Assembly: GCA_029216955.1 (NCBI GenBank)
Contig: JANAVB010031417.1
Coordinates: 18,384,219-18,448,218 of the forward strand
DNA from: Iris pallida
Lineage: Eukaryota; Streptophyta; Magnoliopsida; Asparagales; Iridaceae
DNA: 64,000 nt
Direction of reading: 5' to 3'
Below the pieces are notes generated by a model. The model had not been told where the DNA came from and ran no database searches. It was given only the letters and a program-made list of their open reading frames with translations. Positions 1 through 10,886 of the stretch are shown one piece after another (the first letter of the stretch is position 1; each line of letters starts with the position of its first letter). A program made the translations under genes and the position numbers.

Positions 1-2370
1 GTGGTTTCCAATGATTTCTTTGAATAAATCCTTTATGCCAAATTGTTGGGTTGTTCTTGGTCACCACGTATTTGGTTAATTGTTTGAATCGGGAGAAACC
101 CTGCTGACACCAGAGTAGCTGAGTGTCATTTTGAAGCTTAGTCGAGCAACTCTTAATTCCATCTGGTAATTTCTAACCTTGTCATTTTAGCATTATATTA
201 GGATCATGGGAACAAGTTTGAATCAGATTTTGGTATTAGATTGATAATAGGATTCGTAATTTTTTTAATGATTGAGTTGATTCTGTTCATGTTCTTGAAA
301 GCCAGTAGATGACTCACTTTTAATTTTAGTCGTATCCTTTCAATGCATCCTAGGATTTTGTCCTTTATTGTTTATTGGAAAAGTTGTTCTGGGTCTTTAA
401 TCTGATTGATTTCAGTGACCTCCTTCTACTTTTACACTACAGTGTCTATTTCGACTGATTGCTAATTAGTAGCCTTGAATTCTACTTGATGCATGAGTGG
501 ATTGGATTCCTGAAATGGACAATAATAATTTTGGTTTTGCCAATTCTTATGAGGATTTGTCACTATGGATAATTATGTTAGAATGGAGAGCAGTAAGATT
601 GGCCATATTGGGAAGTTTAAATCTAAACTCTTCTATAATCATCTTTTTTTCTGAGACAATGTATGTATCCTAATAGGACTGATACATGAATCTCCTGAGG
701 AAACTGACATGTATTATCTCTATTTTGACTGATTGTGTCAGTCCTACTGGGACAAATACCTCACTGTCTCATTTTGGGGTTGACTAATGTCAGCCATAGT
801 GAAGTTGATTAGATTTGAACTTTAGATAGAGTTTAATTCACTGTTTTGACTGTTGAACCTTATGTTGTGTACTATGATAGTATTTCCTAATGGACCTGTT
901 TTAGCATTCCTGAGCTATTATGTTTTAGGGTGTAGAACCTGAGATGGATATGACTTATAGGTTGTGTATTATATAGCTGAGACTGAATAGCAAAGTCTGG
1001 AACCAACTCCTATGTATAAGCCTGGGTTACTCCCATTCAGACCTTGCTTTGAGTTTCCATCAAATTACAGAGAGTTAGGAGGAAGGTTTTAAACAAGGGG
1101 AAACTAGGAAAAACTCCTGAGCATTGTAGTCCCTTACAATACTTATTTCAGTTACCGAAGCTCATGAACCTGGAAAATCAAACCCCAGCTGTGGAGTTTC
1201 TGCATTTGATTGCTAAGTGAAATTGATAACTAGCAGTATGGAAGGAAAATAGAAGAGAGGTTTGAGGAGTTCCCTAAAACTTTTCTTTCGTTTTATCTGT
1301 AATTTGACTGATATCAATCCTGAAATAGCAGGCTAATTATCAGTTTCCTTGGTTACTCTGGTTTCATATCAACTTAAGTTTGAATTCATGACTGGACCTG
1401 TTCAGTCTTATGTTAAAATGATTTCATTAACTTCAAGTAGAATCGAAACTTGGGAAATATTTCAGATGAAGGACAGGCAGAACCTGAGACAATTCTCAAG
1501 TTGTTCCAGGAACAACTTGAGAATTAATGTCCAGAATTGGTCAACCTGAGACAGGAAGCCAATTCTACTTCAGGAAGAACCTGGGATACTTGAGGACCCA
1601 GAAATCTGAGTCTAAGTCTCAGAAATTGAGACTTGTGCAAGTCCAGTAACAAAACTGAGATTTGGAAATCCTGTGTTAACCTATATCATTCCTGAGAAAT
1701 CTTAGGAATCTAATTCCTGTGTAAACAGGGAGACATTTTCCCAGTTGAACCTAGAAGCTATGCTAGTTGTTTTAGTAACTTAGGTTCCTATGATTACTTC
1801 CATACTCTGTTTTGGGAACTAAGCTATAAGATAGAATTACTGTCCATAACAGGATCTTGTTATGGATTTTTGGTTTCAAACAAAGTTCAATTAATGAAGG
1901 TTTAAAAAGAACCCATAAGAATCAACCTTTAACTATTGTTTTAGCCAAAAACTAAGTTTTGTAATATCTATATCAAGTTCTTAGCTCTATTTTGAGTTCT
2001 TGCTAGATTAGGATATAGTGAGTATGTTGATACCATGGAAATTAAGGTTTATAATTAGAAATAATTTGTGAATAGAATCTCTTGATAAAAAGCCAATTAG
2101 ATTTAGTTGTGTATTAACCAACTTGTACACATCATCATCTATTACAGGAGGATACTTAGCTCATTTGCCTACTTGTACTTTTCTGGAGCAAGGCAAGTAC
2201 ACTCTACGGTTTTGTACTTTTCATTATATACCCTGTGCTTCCTTGAGTGACACAATTGCAACACGTCCTGTACTTTCTGGTGCTCATGTTCTCTTGTTCT
2301 TACTTGTATCTGGGGTGGGGAAATATACTATCTATGTGACCAATCCCAAGAAACAACTCAGGTGTGTTTA

Positions 2371-2405
2371 GCTTAGACCCCGCATCGTGCACGCGGGTCC
2401 TAAGC
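2371..2405 (+). promoter_or_regulatory. Conserved hairpin in E1 5' LTR
   Basis: GCTTAGACCCCGC and GCGGGTCCTAAGC are near-perfect inverted repeats around a short loop containing GTGCAC. About 45 nt downstream comes CCCTAGCCGGTCACAT. The same pair of signals occurs in E5 and, in E2 and E3, on the minus strand. The identical copy in the E1 3' LTR is at 9885-9919. Function is unknown; a structured RNA element is the likeliest reading. Confidence 0.55.
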
Positions 2406-2699
2406 CGCCCATTCATGTGCTTTCAGGTGCTTTCAGGTGCTTACCCTAGCCGGTCACATATTTAGTTATATTTCAAAGATAGTACACACATGTTCAGGAG
2501 ATTACCTTGTACTTATTTCCTGTGGTTCCATGATATCATGTTCTTTCAGGTGCTTACATATCATGTTCTTCCATGTTCTTATATTCATGTTCTTTACACT
2601 GTTCTTCATGTACTTATTCACCTGTTCTTCCTGTACTTTCCATGTTTCCTTGTACTTCCATATCATGATGTCTTGTTCATTACCTAGAATTGTACTTGC

Positions 2700-2827
2700 T
2701 CCGCTCCTGAATAGGATATGTTACAGGTGAGATGGAGGCTTTGTGTGACACCTACTATGGACAGGATATTGCTTTCCCTACTGAGCCAGCTGGAGCTGCT
2801 TGTGACCTAGAGGCTGCAGAGGCCTAG
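2700..2827 (+). other. Acceptor-like tract and short conserved ORF tail in E1 5' LTR
   Basis: A pyrimidine-containing tract ending TGTTACAG (AG at 2725-2726) is followed by an open stretch to a TAG stop at 2825-2827. After two leftover bases its codons read an acidic peptide containing EALCDTYYG. The tail in E6 (57189-57304) has DEEEACLDTYYG with synonymous third-base changes, so selection on protein may have acted. The second copy is at 10214-10341. It could be the last exon of a spliced LTR transcript. Confidence 0.5.
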
Positions 2828-3084
2828 TACTTCATTAGTTTTCCTTTATCTTTCCATGTATTGAGACTAGCAGACTCTTTTATAGTTGAATTGTAATAAT
2901 TTCAGATATTGTACTTTACTCTGGTTGGGACACATTTATAGATGCTGTGATTTCATATATGTTCATATTTATCTGGTTAGCTTCCCTAGATTGGTACAGC
3001 TTACTTTGTTGTGTCTAACAACAAAGGCTGGGCGTGTCCGACTCGTATCCGATTATTCGGGAGCGGGTCGTGACATGTTTTTAG

Positions 3085-3102
3085 TGGTGGCCCATGCAGG
3101 TC
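3085..3102 (+). other. Putative primer-binding site of E1
   Basis: TGGTGGCCCATGCAGGTC starts 9 nt after the LTR terminal CA. The same 18-mer, with at most one mismatch and the same 9-nt spacing, follows the LTRs of E2, E3, E4, E6 and E7. It begins with TGG, as primer sites pairing with tRNA CCA ends do, but I cannot assign a tRNA. Confidence 0.5.
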
Positions 3103-3374
3103 TATCCTAATGGTACCTAGGTCTTAGCGTACTATTGGGGGACTTGATTTACACTAGGGAAACTTGATCACAGCATAGGAAAATCGGGAAATAAGGGTAT
3201 ATCAGGTATATCAGGTATTTTGTTATCTATAAACACTTGTTGTATTTAGGTCTAGGTTATTTTAACAGTTTTCTGTTTTTTTTCAGATAATTCAAGCCGC
3301 GACACCGGAACGGTTGATTCACCTATACTTGAGGTCTCCAAACTTCCACCCCGCAGGTCGTCCCTACTATCCCT

Positions 3375-3761
3375 ATGGGTAGTACGTGGTTGACGGAGAT
3401 GATTGAAGAGTTCCTTGATACTCAGAGAGAGCAGGCCTTCCTTTTCCAATCCAGACTTGTAAATGCATTTTTCGAGTTAGGAAGGACTTCTGATTTCCAG
3501 ACGCTCAGACACTTGGACTTTTCCGACACCAAGCGCATATCTTGCACCAGGGAGCCGATCGAGAACCTGAAGCCGCCACTGAAGATCATCTCAGCATGTG
3601 AGGATCCGACTTCTCTAAAGATTAGAGCCATCAGCCATGAGATCCAGAATGTAGCGCATAAAATGGAACGAAACCGGAAGCTGAAGCTCATGAAAGACAT
3701 GAAGACTTATGATGAAAATATCAACTATCCTGGACCTGCAAAGCATCGCAACATTCAGTAG
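3375..3761 (+). pseudogene. Gag-like N-terminal ORF of E1
   Basis: A 128-codon ORF lies where gag should start, between the primer-site block and the zinc knuckles at 3941. It is rich in charged residues and predicted helix, with no recognisable capsid motif and no similarity by eye to the gag starts of E3, E4 or E6. It may be a truncated or rapidly diverged gag N-terminus. It is closed by a stop before the zinc knuckle region, so a full Gag cannot be made. Identity is inferred mainly from position. Confidence 0.4.
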
Positions 3762-3940
3762 ATGTTTCTTCAGCCACATCATCAGAGGCAGATTCAGGAC
3801 TACATTCAGTGAATGAAGGATTGACAGCAAGTCGCAGATCACAAATGATCGAGGAGCATCAATATCTCGGTAGCCATATATTCCTGTCAGAGCCCTGCAC
3901 TTCAGCCTCAACAGGAGATCCAGATTCAGATTCAGCCGGC

Positions 3941-4054
3941 GACCATTTGTATTTCTGTCGCAGCTCAGGACACTACTACGAAGAGTGCCGCAAAAGACGA
4001 AGGCTATGCTTGTACTGCTAATCGCCTGCCCACCAAGTCAAGGACTGCTGGAGA
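3941..4054 (+). pseudogene. Remnant of paired gag zinc knuckles (E1)
   Basis: One frame reads a C-R-S-S-G-H-Y-Y-E-E-C stretch, then CLYC, a TAA stop, and PAHQVKDC. This matches the tandem knuckles of E6 ([11 protein letters not shown] and CLFCGAADH) and E3. The first knuckle lacks its leading cysteine pair partner and the second is split by the stop. It is nucleocapsid-type RNA-binding sequence, now broken. Confidence 0.7.
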
Positions 4055-4219
4055 CCACTGAACAGACTGCCCAAGGACGAACACGCCAGGACTACAGCAA
4101 GGGGATCAGCCTCTCTAGATTCGGCAATCACATGGAGCACTACCGCAGGGATCAGCCTACGTCAGGACAATTGAAGGAGGTTAAAAAGATTTCCGTTCCG
4201 GAGGAATACGGAAGATAGA

Positions 4220-6060
4220 CTGAAGACGGAAGATTTCTTTTGCATGGTTGGAAGTACCATGTATCTTAATTAGCAATCCAGTTTTTCTTAAATTTCTTTT
4301 AGCATGTAGACCATTTCTTGGAACTTCTTGTTTTCTATTTTGGAATCTTGGTTGGTATTCGAAACTTAATTCGAGATATTATTTCCTATTCGTTGATTGA
4401 TACTCCTCCATCCGTTCTTCGTAACCTTGCTCTTTTTGAGATTCTACTCAGGAATTTTGTTTCCTATTCAGGACTAGTTACAATTTGTAAATTTTGTTTT
4501 CTTTCCGAAGTTCAGTTTTCTATTTGGGGCTTGTTGGAATTTGATTTTTTATTCAATACTTGTTTCTATTCACCATTCAAGACATCGTTTGAAAACTTCG
4601 GATTCAACCTGTTCCCTATATGAGATTTTGTTTCCTACGTGGCTTGTTTTCTACTTGGAAATTGTTCCGTTCACAGCTTTGGTTCGATCTTGTTCCCTAT
4701 TTGAGGTATCGCTTGTTTCATGGATATTGTTTTACTCACCCAATGATTCTTTTTCCTACTCGTAACATTGATTTTATTCGAGATTTTATTTCCTAATCAC
4801 GACTTTGTTGATATTGGTTTTCTAATTGAGACCTTGTATCCTATGGAAGGTTGTTTTTCCTTCGAAATTTTGTCTGAGGTTTCGTTGATTGAGATGTTGT
4901 TGAACCTTGTTTCCAGTACGGAATTTTATTTCTTATTTTGAACTTGTCTCTTGTCTAATACCTTGCCTCAGTTCGTCATTTGAGACTCTGTTATCCTTTC
5001 GGGATAACGTCCCACATATGGAATCTTGTTACCATTCTAGATATCAGTTGAAATTCTGTTATAATTTGAAACTTCGCTCCCCGTCTGAAATTTTAAATCT
5101 CCCTGGTTGCCCTTTTGTATTCACTGATTGGATCCCTTGTCGTCTCTTAGTACCTAATAAATCTTGTATTCTAACAGTCAGGTAACTTCACCATCTTCGT
5201 GACTTGGACTATTGAAACTCATTTTGAATCCCTTGGAACTCTTTTGAAATTCCTAGGGATAAAGTCGAGAGGCTATTCGATGACTTACTATGGCATGACA
5301 GTTGCGCGCTGCAGCCATTAGCTGGATTATGGAGACTGAGGGTTCACTGCAGCCAGTAGCGCACTGGCGAGGCAGGAACTCTAAGTTGAAGTGATTTCAG
5401 ACACCCATAGGTTTTCGAGTATTGTCGAGACTTATCATATTCTTCATATCTTGATCTCTTGGGTTGTTTCGTTGATGATTATTGGAAAATGGATAAGGTT
5501 GACAGATTATTCGGTGACATATTGTTATTTGAGTCACGGAGCCGAAAGTCCACTGCAGTCAGATATATACTGGCGGGGTAGGGATTCTAGGCGAAGTGAT
5601 TTCAAATAGCTATATGTTCCCGGACACCATGGAAACTATATTCCTTTTTATATGATTATTGGTTTTCGAGAATCACAGATCCTTGCACGTTCATTCTGAT
5701 TTGATACTGTATCTCCTGAGTATTGCGTACGTCTCCTCAATCAACCCATGCTAAATTTCCGTTCTAACATTTTATCGTTAGATCATTGAATTCCTCAAAA
5801 TTGTGTATTACCAGATTGTGACTCCGTACTTCGTTTGTGACTTGTCTAAACTTCGATCTTAAGTCATGTCTATCTGACCATGATTTTCTATCTTGTTCTA
5901 GTCTACCTGTGTTAAACTATCGATTCTTGATCGTACCTAATAATTGTGTCTTCATGATTTTGCTCCTCTAAGATGTAATTGAACTTCATTTCCTCTCGTG
6001 CCTATTTGATTTTGATCATTGTTAGATCGTGTTATTTCAACTATTTGTGTGTAATTATCG
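4220..6060 (+). other. Non-coding T-rich interior of E1
   Basis: No coding similarity is seen over 1.8 kb where protease, RT and integrase should lie. From about 4300 to 5130 words such as TTGTTTCCTAT and GGAATTTTG recur irregularly, suggesting a decayed tandem array. Around 5345-5420 and 5545-5620 there is a degenerate duplication (CACTGCAG, GAAGTGATTTCA in both) with a spacing of about 200 bp. Confidence 0.6.
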
Positions 6061-6061
6061 T

Positions 6062-6570
6062 ATTTGATCTCAAAGGCTCAGGGCGTCTCAGAGTCGCACA
6101 GGATCGGCGGAATCACTGGACGGACAGCAGACGGCCACGGGAGTTTGCAGTGGGAGACAGAGTGTTCCTGAAGGTCTCGCCGACCCGAGGCATTTTTTTT
6201 CGTTTTGGCAGAGGCAGGAAGCTCAGCCCGAGATTCATCGGGCTTTTCGATGTGACGGCACGGATTGGCGAGGTGGCATATCAACTAGCGCTTCCAGCTA
6301 GCTTGGAGGAGTGCATGATGTTTTTACGTGTCTCAGCTTCGACGATACATTCCAGACCCGAGCCATGTGGTGGACTATTCCGAGCTGGAGGTGGGCCCGA
6401 GATTGACTTACGAGGAGCAGCCAGTAGAGATCCTGGACCGGAGGGAGAAGCGTCTGCGGAACCAGATCATTCCTCTCGTTCGCGTCATGTGGAGACACCA
6501 CTCTCCGGAAGAGTCCACATGGGAGCGCGAGGACGAGATGCGGGAGCGCTATCCCACTCTATTTGATTGA
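6062..6570 (+). pseudogene. Integrase C-terminus and chromodomain-like tail (E1)
   Basis: The first part reads a stretch with [14 protein letters not shown] and VAYQLALP, typical of the C-terminal integrase domain. After a frameshift near 6310 it continues with [24 protein letters not shown] and [15 protein letters not shown], ending in a stop after LFD. The same order is found in E6 (62185-62607). The tail is the chromodomain-type targeting module of Tekay-like chromoviruses. The upstream catalytic core is missing, so this is a 3' remnant of pol. Confidence 0.88.
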
Positions 6571-6660
6571 TTGTACTCTATCTCTTTTTAAATTCTATTT
6601 TCAATAAGATAACTGGTGTTGGATCTTTTGAGAATTGCGGAGTTTGTTTGGGCCCTTTGA

Positions 6661-6696
6661 ATTTCGAGGACGAAATTTTTTCAAGGGGGAGAGATT
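6661..6696 (+). other. E1 polypurine tract with conserved upstream block
   Basis: ATTTCGAGGACGAAATTTTT is followed by AAGGGGGAGAGATT, which abuts the TGTAAC start of the 3' LTR. This block-plus-PPT arrangement is familiar from Tekay/Del-type elements and recurs in E3, E4, E6 and E7. It primes plus-strand DNA synthesis. Confidence 0.9.
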
Positions 6697-9600
6697 TGTA
6701 ACTCCACCTCCCTGATTTTTTTTATTATTTTTATAAAAATAGGTATGTAAGTTTCTTAATGCATATATAAGTTGGTTTGAAATTTTTATTATTAACATAG
6801 CCTAGTCCAGCCCATGGACTTAAGCCACCCTTCTTTATTTCTTTCTTAGTTGGGCTTCTAACCCAGGGCCTTCTTTTCCCTCGGCCAAATACTGGGTTAA
6901 AGCTTACTAAGGAACGTATATTTTTGAATCAACAAATCCTTCGCCAAAACCTCACGAAGCCTGCGCCCAAGAATTTGAATTTCCATCCGTTTTCTCTCTC
7001 CTCTAACAGAATTGTCAGAGAGGGACAACGTAGAGATTTCCCGCCAGCTAGTAGCCTGAGCCTCACGCAACAAATTGTCCATTTAAGGAGCCAATTCCTC
7101 ATTCCTTCCTCCTCATCCCACCATTGTCTGTGGAGTAGTCCTTCTTCTTTAATTTCGTTCCAGCCAGAAGAATGGCAATGGAGTTAGCAGGACAATGCGT
7201 CGATCTTGGGGTCAGGTAATGGCGATCTTCCTGAATCTTCTCTGTTCTTCTTTTGATTCGAAGACCAAACGTCTTATGATGGTTGAATGTTCTTGTTCAA
7301 AAATTCTCTTCGTATCTTGATCTGCTCTTGTTGGCAGTATCAATCCTTTATCATAGTAATTTATCGATCTAGAGATCTAGATCTAGTTTTGTTAATATGG
7401 ACATGTATGCTTAGTGGTGTTCTTCCTCTGTTATTGAAGTTCCTTAAGAAGCTGAGAAGGAATCATTAGGCTTAAGAGGAGGAAGAAGTGAAACTGTTTA
7501 GATCGGTAAGTTTTGTGGTTTCCAATGATTTCTTTGAATAAATCCTTTATGCCAAATTGTTGGGTTGTTCTTGGTCACCACGTATTTGGTTAATTGTTTG
7601 AATCGGGAGAAACCCTGCTGACACCAGAGTAGCTGAGTGTCGTTTTGAAGCTTAGTCGAGCAACTCTTAATTCCATCTGGTAATTTCTAACCTTGTCATT
7701 TTAGCATTATATTAGGATCATGGGAACAAGTTTGAATCAGATTTTGGTATTAGATTGATAATAGGATTCGTAATTTTTTTAATGATTGAGTTGATTCTGT
7801 TCATGTTCTTGAAAGCCAGTAGATGACTCACTTTTAATTTTAGTCGTATCCTTTCAATGCATCCTAGGATTTTGTCCTTTATTGTTTATTGGAAAAGTTG
7901 TTCTGGGTCTTTAATCTGATTGATTTCAGTGAACTCTTTCTACTTTTACACTACAGTGTCTATTTCGACTGATTGCTAATTAGTAGCCTTGAATTCTACT
8001 TGATGCATGAGTGGATTGGATTCCTGAAATGGACAATAATAATTTTGGTTTTGCCAATTCTTATGAGGATTTGTCACTATGGATAATTATGTTAGAATGG
8101 AGAGCAGTGAGATTGGCCATATTGGGAAGTTTAAATCTAAACTCTTCTATAATCATCTTTTTTTCTGAGACAATGTATGTATCCTAATAGGACTGATACA
8201 TGAATCTCCTGAGGAAACTGACATGTATTATCTCTATTTTGACTGATTGTGTCAGTCCTACTGGGACAAATACCTCACTGTCTCATTTTGGGGTTGACTA
8301 ATGTCAGCCATAGTGAAGTTGATTAGATTTGAACTTTAGATAGAGTTTAATTCACTGTTTTGACTGTTGAACCTTATGTTGTGTACTATGATAGTATTTC
8401 CTAATGGACCTGTTTTAGCATTCCTGAGCTATTATGTTTTAGGGTGTCGAACCTGAGTGTGATATGACTTATAGGTTGTGTATTATATAGCTGAGACTGA
8501 ATAGCAAAGTCTGGAACCAACTCCTATGTATAAGCCTGGGTTACTCCCATTCAGACCTTGCTTTGAGTTTCCATCAAATTACAGAGAGTTAGGAGGGAGG
8601 TTTTAAACAAGGGGAAACTAGGAAAAACTCCTGAGCATTGTAGTCCCTTACAATACTTATTTCAGTTACCGAAGCTCATGAACCTGGAAAATCAAACCCC
8701 AGCTGTGGAGTTTCTGCATTTGATTGCTAAGTGAAATTGATAACTAGCAGTGTGGAAGGAAAACAGAAGAGAGGTTTGAGGAGTTCCCTAAAACTTTTCT
8801 TTTGTTTTATCTGTAATTTGACTGATATCAATCCTGAAATAGCAGGCTAATTATCAGTTTCCTTGGTTACTCTGGTTTCATATCAACTTAAGTTTGAATT
8901 CATGACTGGACCTGTTCAGTCTTATGTTAAAATGATTTCATTAACTTCAAGTAGAATCGAAACTTGGGAAATATTTCAGATGAAGGACAGGTAGAACCTG
9001 AGACAATTCTCAAGTTGTTCCAGGAACAACTTGAGAATTAATGTCCAGAATTGGTCAACCTGAGACAGGAAGCCAATTCTACTTCAGGAAGAACCTGGGA
9101 TACTTGAGGACCCAGAAATCTGAGTCTAAGTCTCAGAAATTGAGACTTGTGCAAGTCCAGTAACAGAACTGAGATTTGGAAATCCTGTGTTAACCTATAT
9201 CATTCCTGAGAAATCCCAGGAATCTAATTCCTGTGTAAACAGGGAGACATTTTCCCAGTTGAACCTAGAAGCTATGCTAGTTGTTTTAGTAACTTAGGTT
9301 CCTATGATTACTTCCATACTCTGTTTTGGGAACTAAGCTATAAGATAGAATTCCTGTCCATAACAGGATCTTGTTATGGATTTTTGGTTTCAAACAAAGT
9401 TCAATTAATGAAGGTTTAAAAAGAACCCATAAGAATCAACCTTTAACTATTGTTTTAGCCAAAAACTAAGTTTTGTAATATCCATATCAAGTTCTTAGCT
9501 CTATTTTGAGTTCTTGCTAGATTAGGATATAGTGAGTATGTTGATACCATGGAAATTAAGGTTTATAATTAGAAATAATTTGTGAATAGAATCTCTTGAT

Positions 9601-10589
9601 AAAAAGCCAATTAGATTTAGTTGTGTATTAACCAACTTGTACACATCATCATCTATTACAGGAGGATACTTAGCTCATTTGCCTACTTGTACTTTTCTGG
9701 AGCAAGGCAAGTACACTCTACGGTTTTGTACTTTTTATTATATACCCTGTGCTTCCTTGAGTGACACAATTGCAACACGTCCTATACTTTCTGGTGCTCA
9801 TGTTCTCTTGTTCTTACTTGTATCTGGGGTGGGGAAATATACTATCTATGTGACCAATCCCAAGAAACAACTCAGGTGTGTTTAGCTTAGACCCCGCATC
9901 GTGCACGCGGGTCCTAAGCCGCCCATTCATGTGCTTTCAGGTGCTTTCAGGTGCTTACCCTAGCCGGTCACATATTTAGTTATATTTCAAAGGTAGTACA
10001 CACATGTTCAGGAGATTACCTTGTACTTATTTCCTGTGGTTCCATGATATCATGTTCTTTCAGGTGCTTACATATCATGTTCTTCCATGTTCTTATATTC
10101 ATGTTCTTTACACTGTTCTTCATGTACTTATTCACCTGTTCTTCCTGTACTTTCCATGTTTCCTTGTACTTCCATATCATGATGTCTTGTTCATTACCTA
10201 GAATTGTACTTGCTCCGCTCCTGAATAGGATATGTTGCAGGTGAGATGGAGGCTTTGTGTGACACATACTATGGACAGGATATTGCTTTCCCTACTGAGC
10301 CAGCTGGAGCTGCTTGTGACCTAGAGGCTGCAGAGGCCTAGTACTTCATTAGTTTTCCTTTATCTTTCCATGTATTGAGACTAGCAGACTCTTTTATAGT
10401 TGAATTGTAATAATTTCAGATATTGTACTTTACTCTGGTTAGGACACATTTATAGATACTGTGATTTCATATATGTTCATATTTATCTGGTTAGCTTCCC
10501 TAGATTGGTACAGCTTACTTTGTTGTGTCTAACAACAAAGGCTGGGCGTGTCCGACTCGTATCCGATTATTCGGGAGCGGGTCGTGACA
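6697..10589 (+). repeat. E1 3' LTR (complete, 3893 bp)
   Basis: Begins TGTAACTCC directly after the polypurine tract and ends GTCGTGACA. It includes a TATATAAG-like box near 6765, a possible donor TCAG|GTAATG at 7215/7216 and a strong donor ATCG|GTAAGT at 7505/7506. The hairpin is at 9885-9919 and the acceptor-plus-tail module at 10214-10341. The E5 solo LTR starts (TGTAACTCCAC) and ends the same way but is clearly diverged, so it is a related family. Confidence 0.93.
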
Positions 10590-10886
10590 GGCGCCATTGA
10601 TAAAGCTTGAGTCGAAGAAGAAGAAGTTGAGTCTTGAGTTTCTTTTTCTCTCTCGAAGACGAATGCAAAAGTAAAGAAATAAATTAGGTTTTGGAAGACC
10701 TATTTATAGAAGAAAAGAAGAAGTTCAAACGGCGGCTGTTCTTTAAACAGAATCCCTAAAGATTTGCACTGATATTGAGGAAGATAACAAACTCATGCCA
10801 GCGTGTCAGGACTTATTCCCACTTTAAGTTCAAAGTAATTTCGAACTTTTGAAATTCATAAAGTTCGAAAACTTTGAAGGGGGTCT

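Larger units (their letters stand above)
1..3075 (+). repeat. E1 5' LTR (partial)
   Basis: Matches 7515-10589 base for base apart from scattered substitutions and ends in GGGTCGTGACA. About 820 bp of its start are missing at the window edge. No protein gene is seen. Near its 3' end it contains the hairpin at 2371-2405 and the acceptor-plus-tail module at 2700-2827. Confidence 0.93.
1..10589 (+). mobile_element. E1: large-LTR non-autonomous Ty3/gypsy retrotransposon, 5' end outside window
   Basis: Positions 1-3075 recur at 7515-10589 with a constant offset and roughly 25 mismatches by eye, so these are the two LTRs of one recent insertion. The interior (3076-6696) is shorter than one LTR (3893 bp). 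It holds a primer-site-like block, a gag-like ORF, broken zinc knuckles, a T-rich non-coding stretch, the integrase C-terminus with chromodomain, and a polypurine tract. Protease, reverse transcriptase, RNase H and the integrase core are absent, so it must have been mobilised in trans. It is chromovirus-derived (Tekay/Del-like) judging by the pol tail. The base pairs after the 3' LTR (GGCGC) would be the target duplication, but the left copy lies outside the window. Confidence 0.9.

Noticed and set aside
3422..3911. Minus-strand ORFs opposite the E1 gag-like ORF
   Set aside because: Shadows of the forward ORF, with no recognisable motif.
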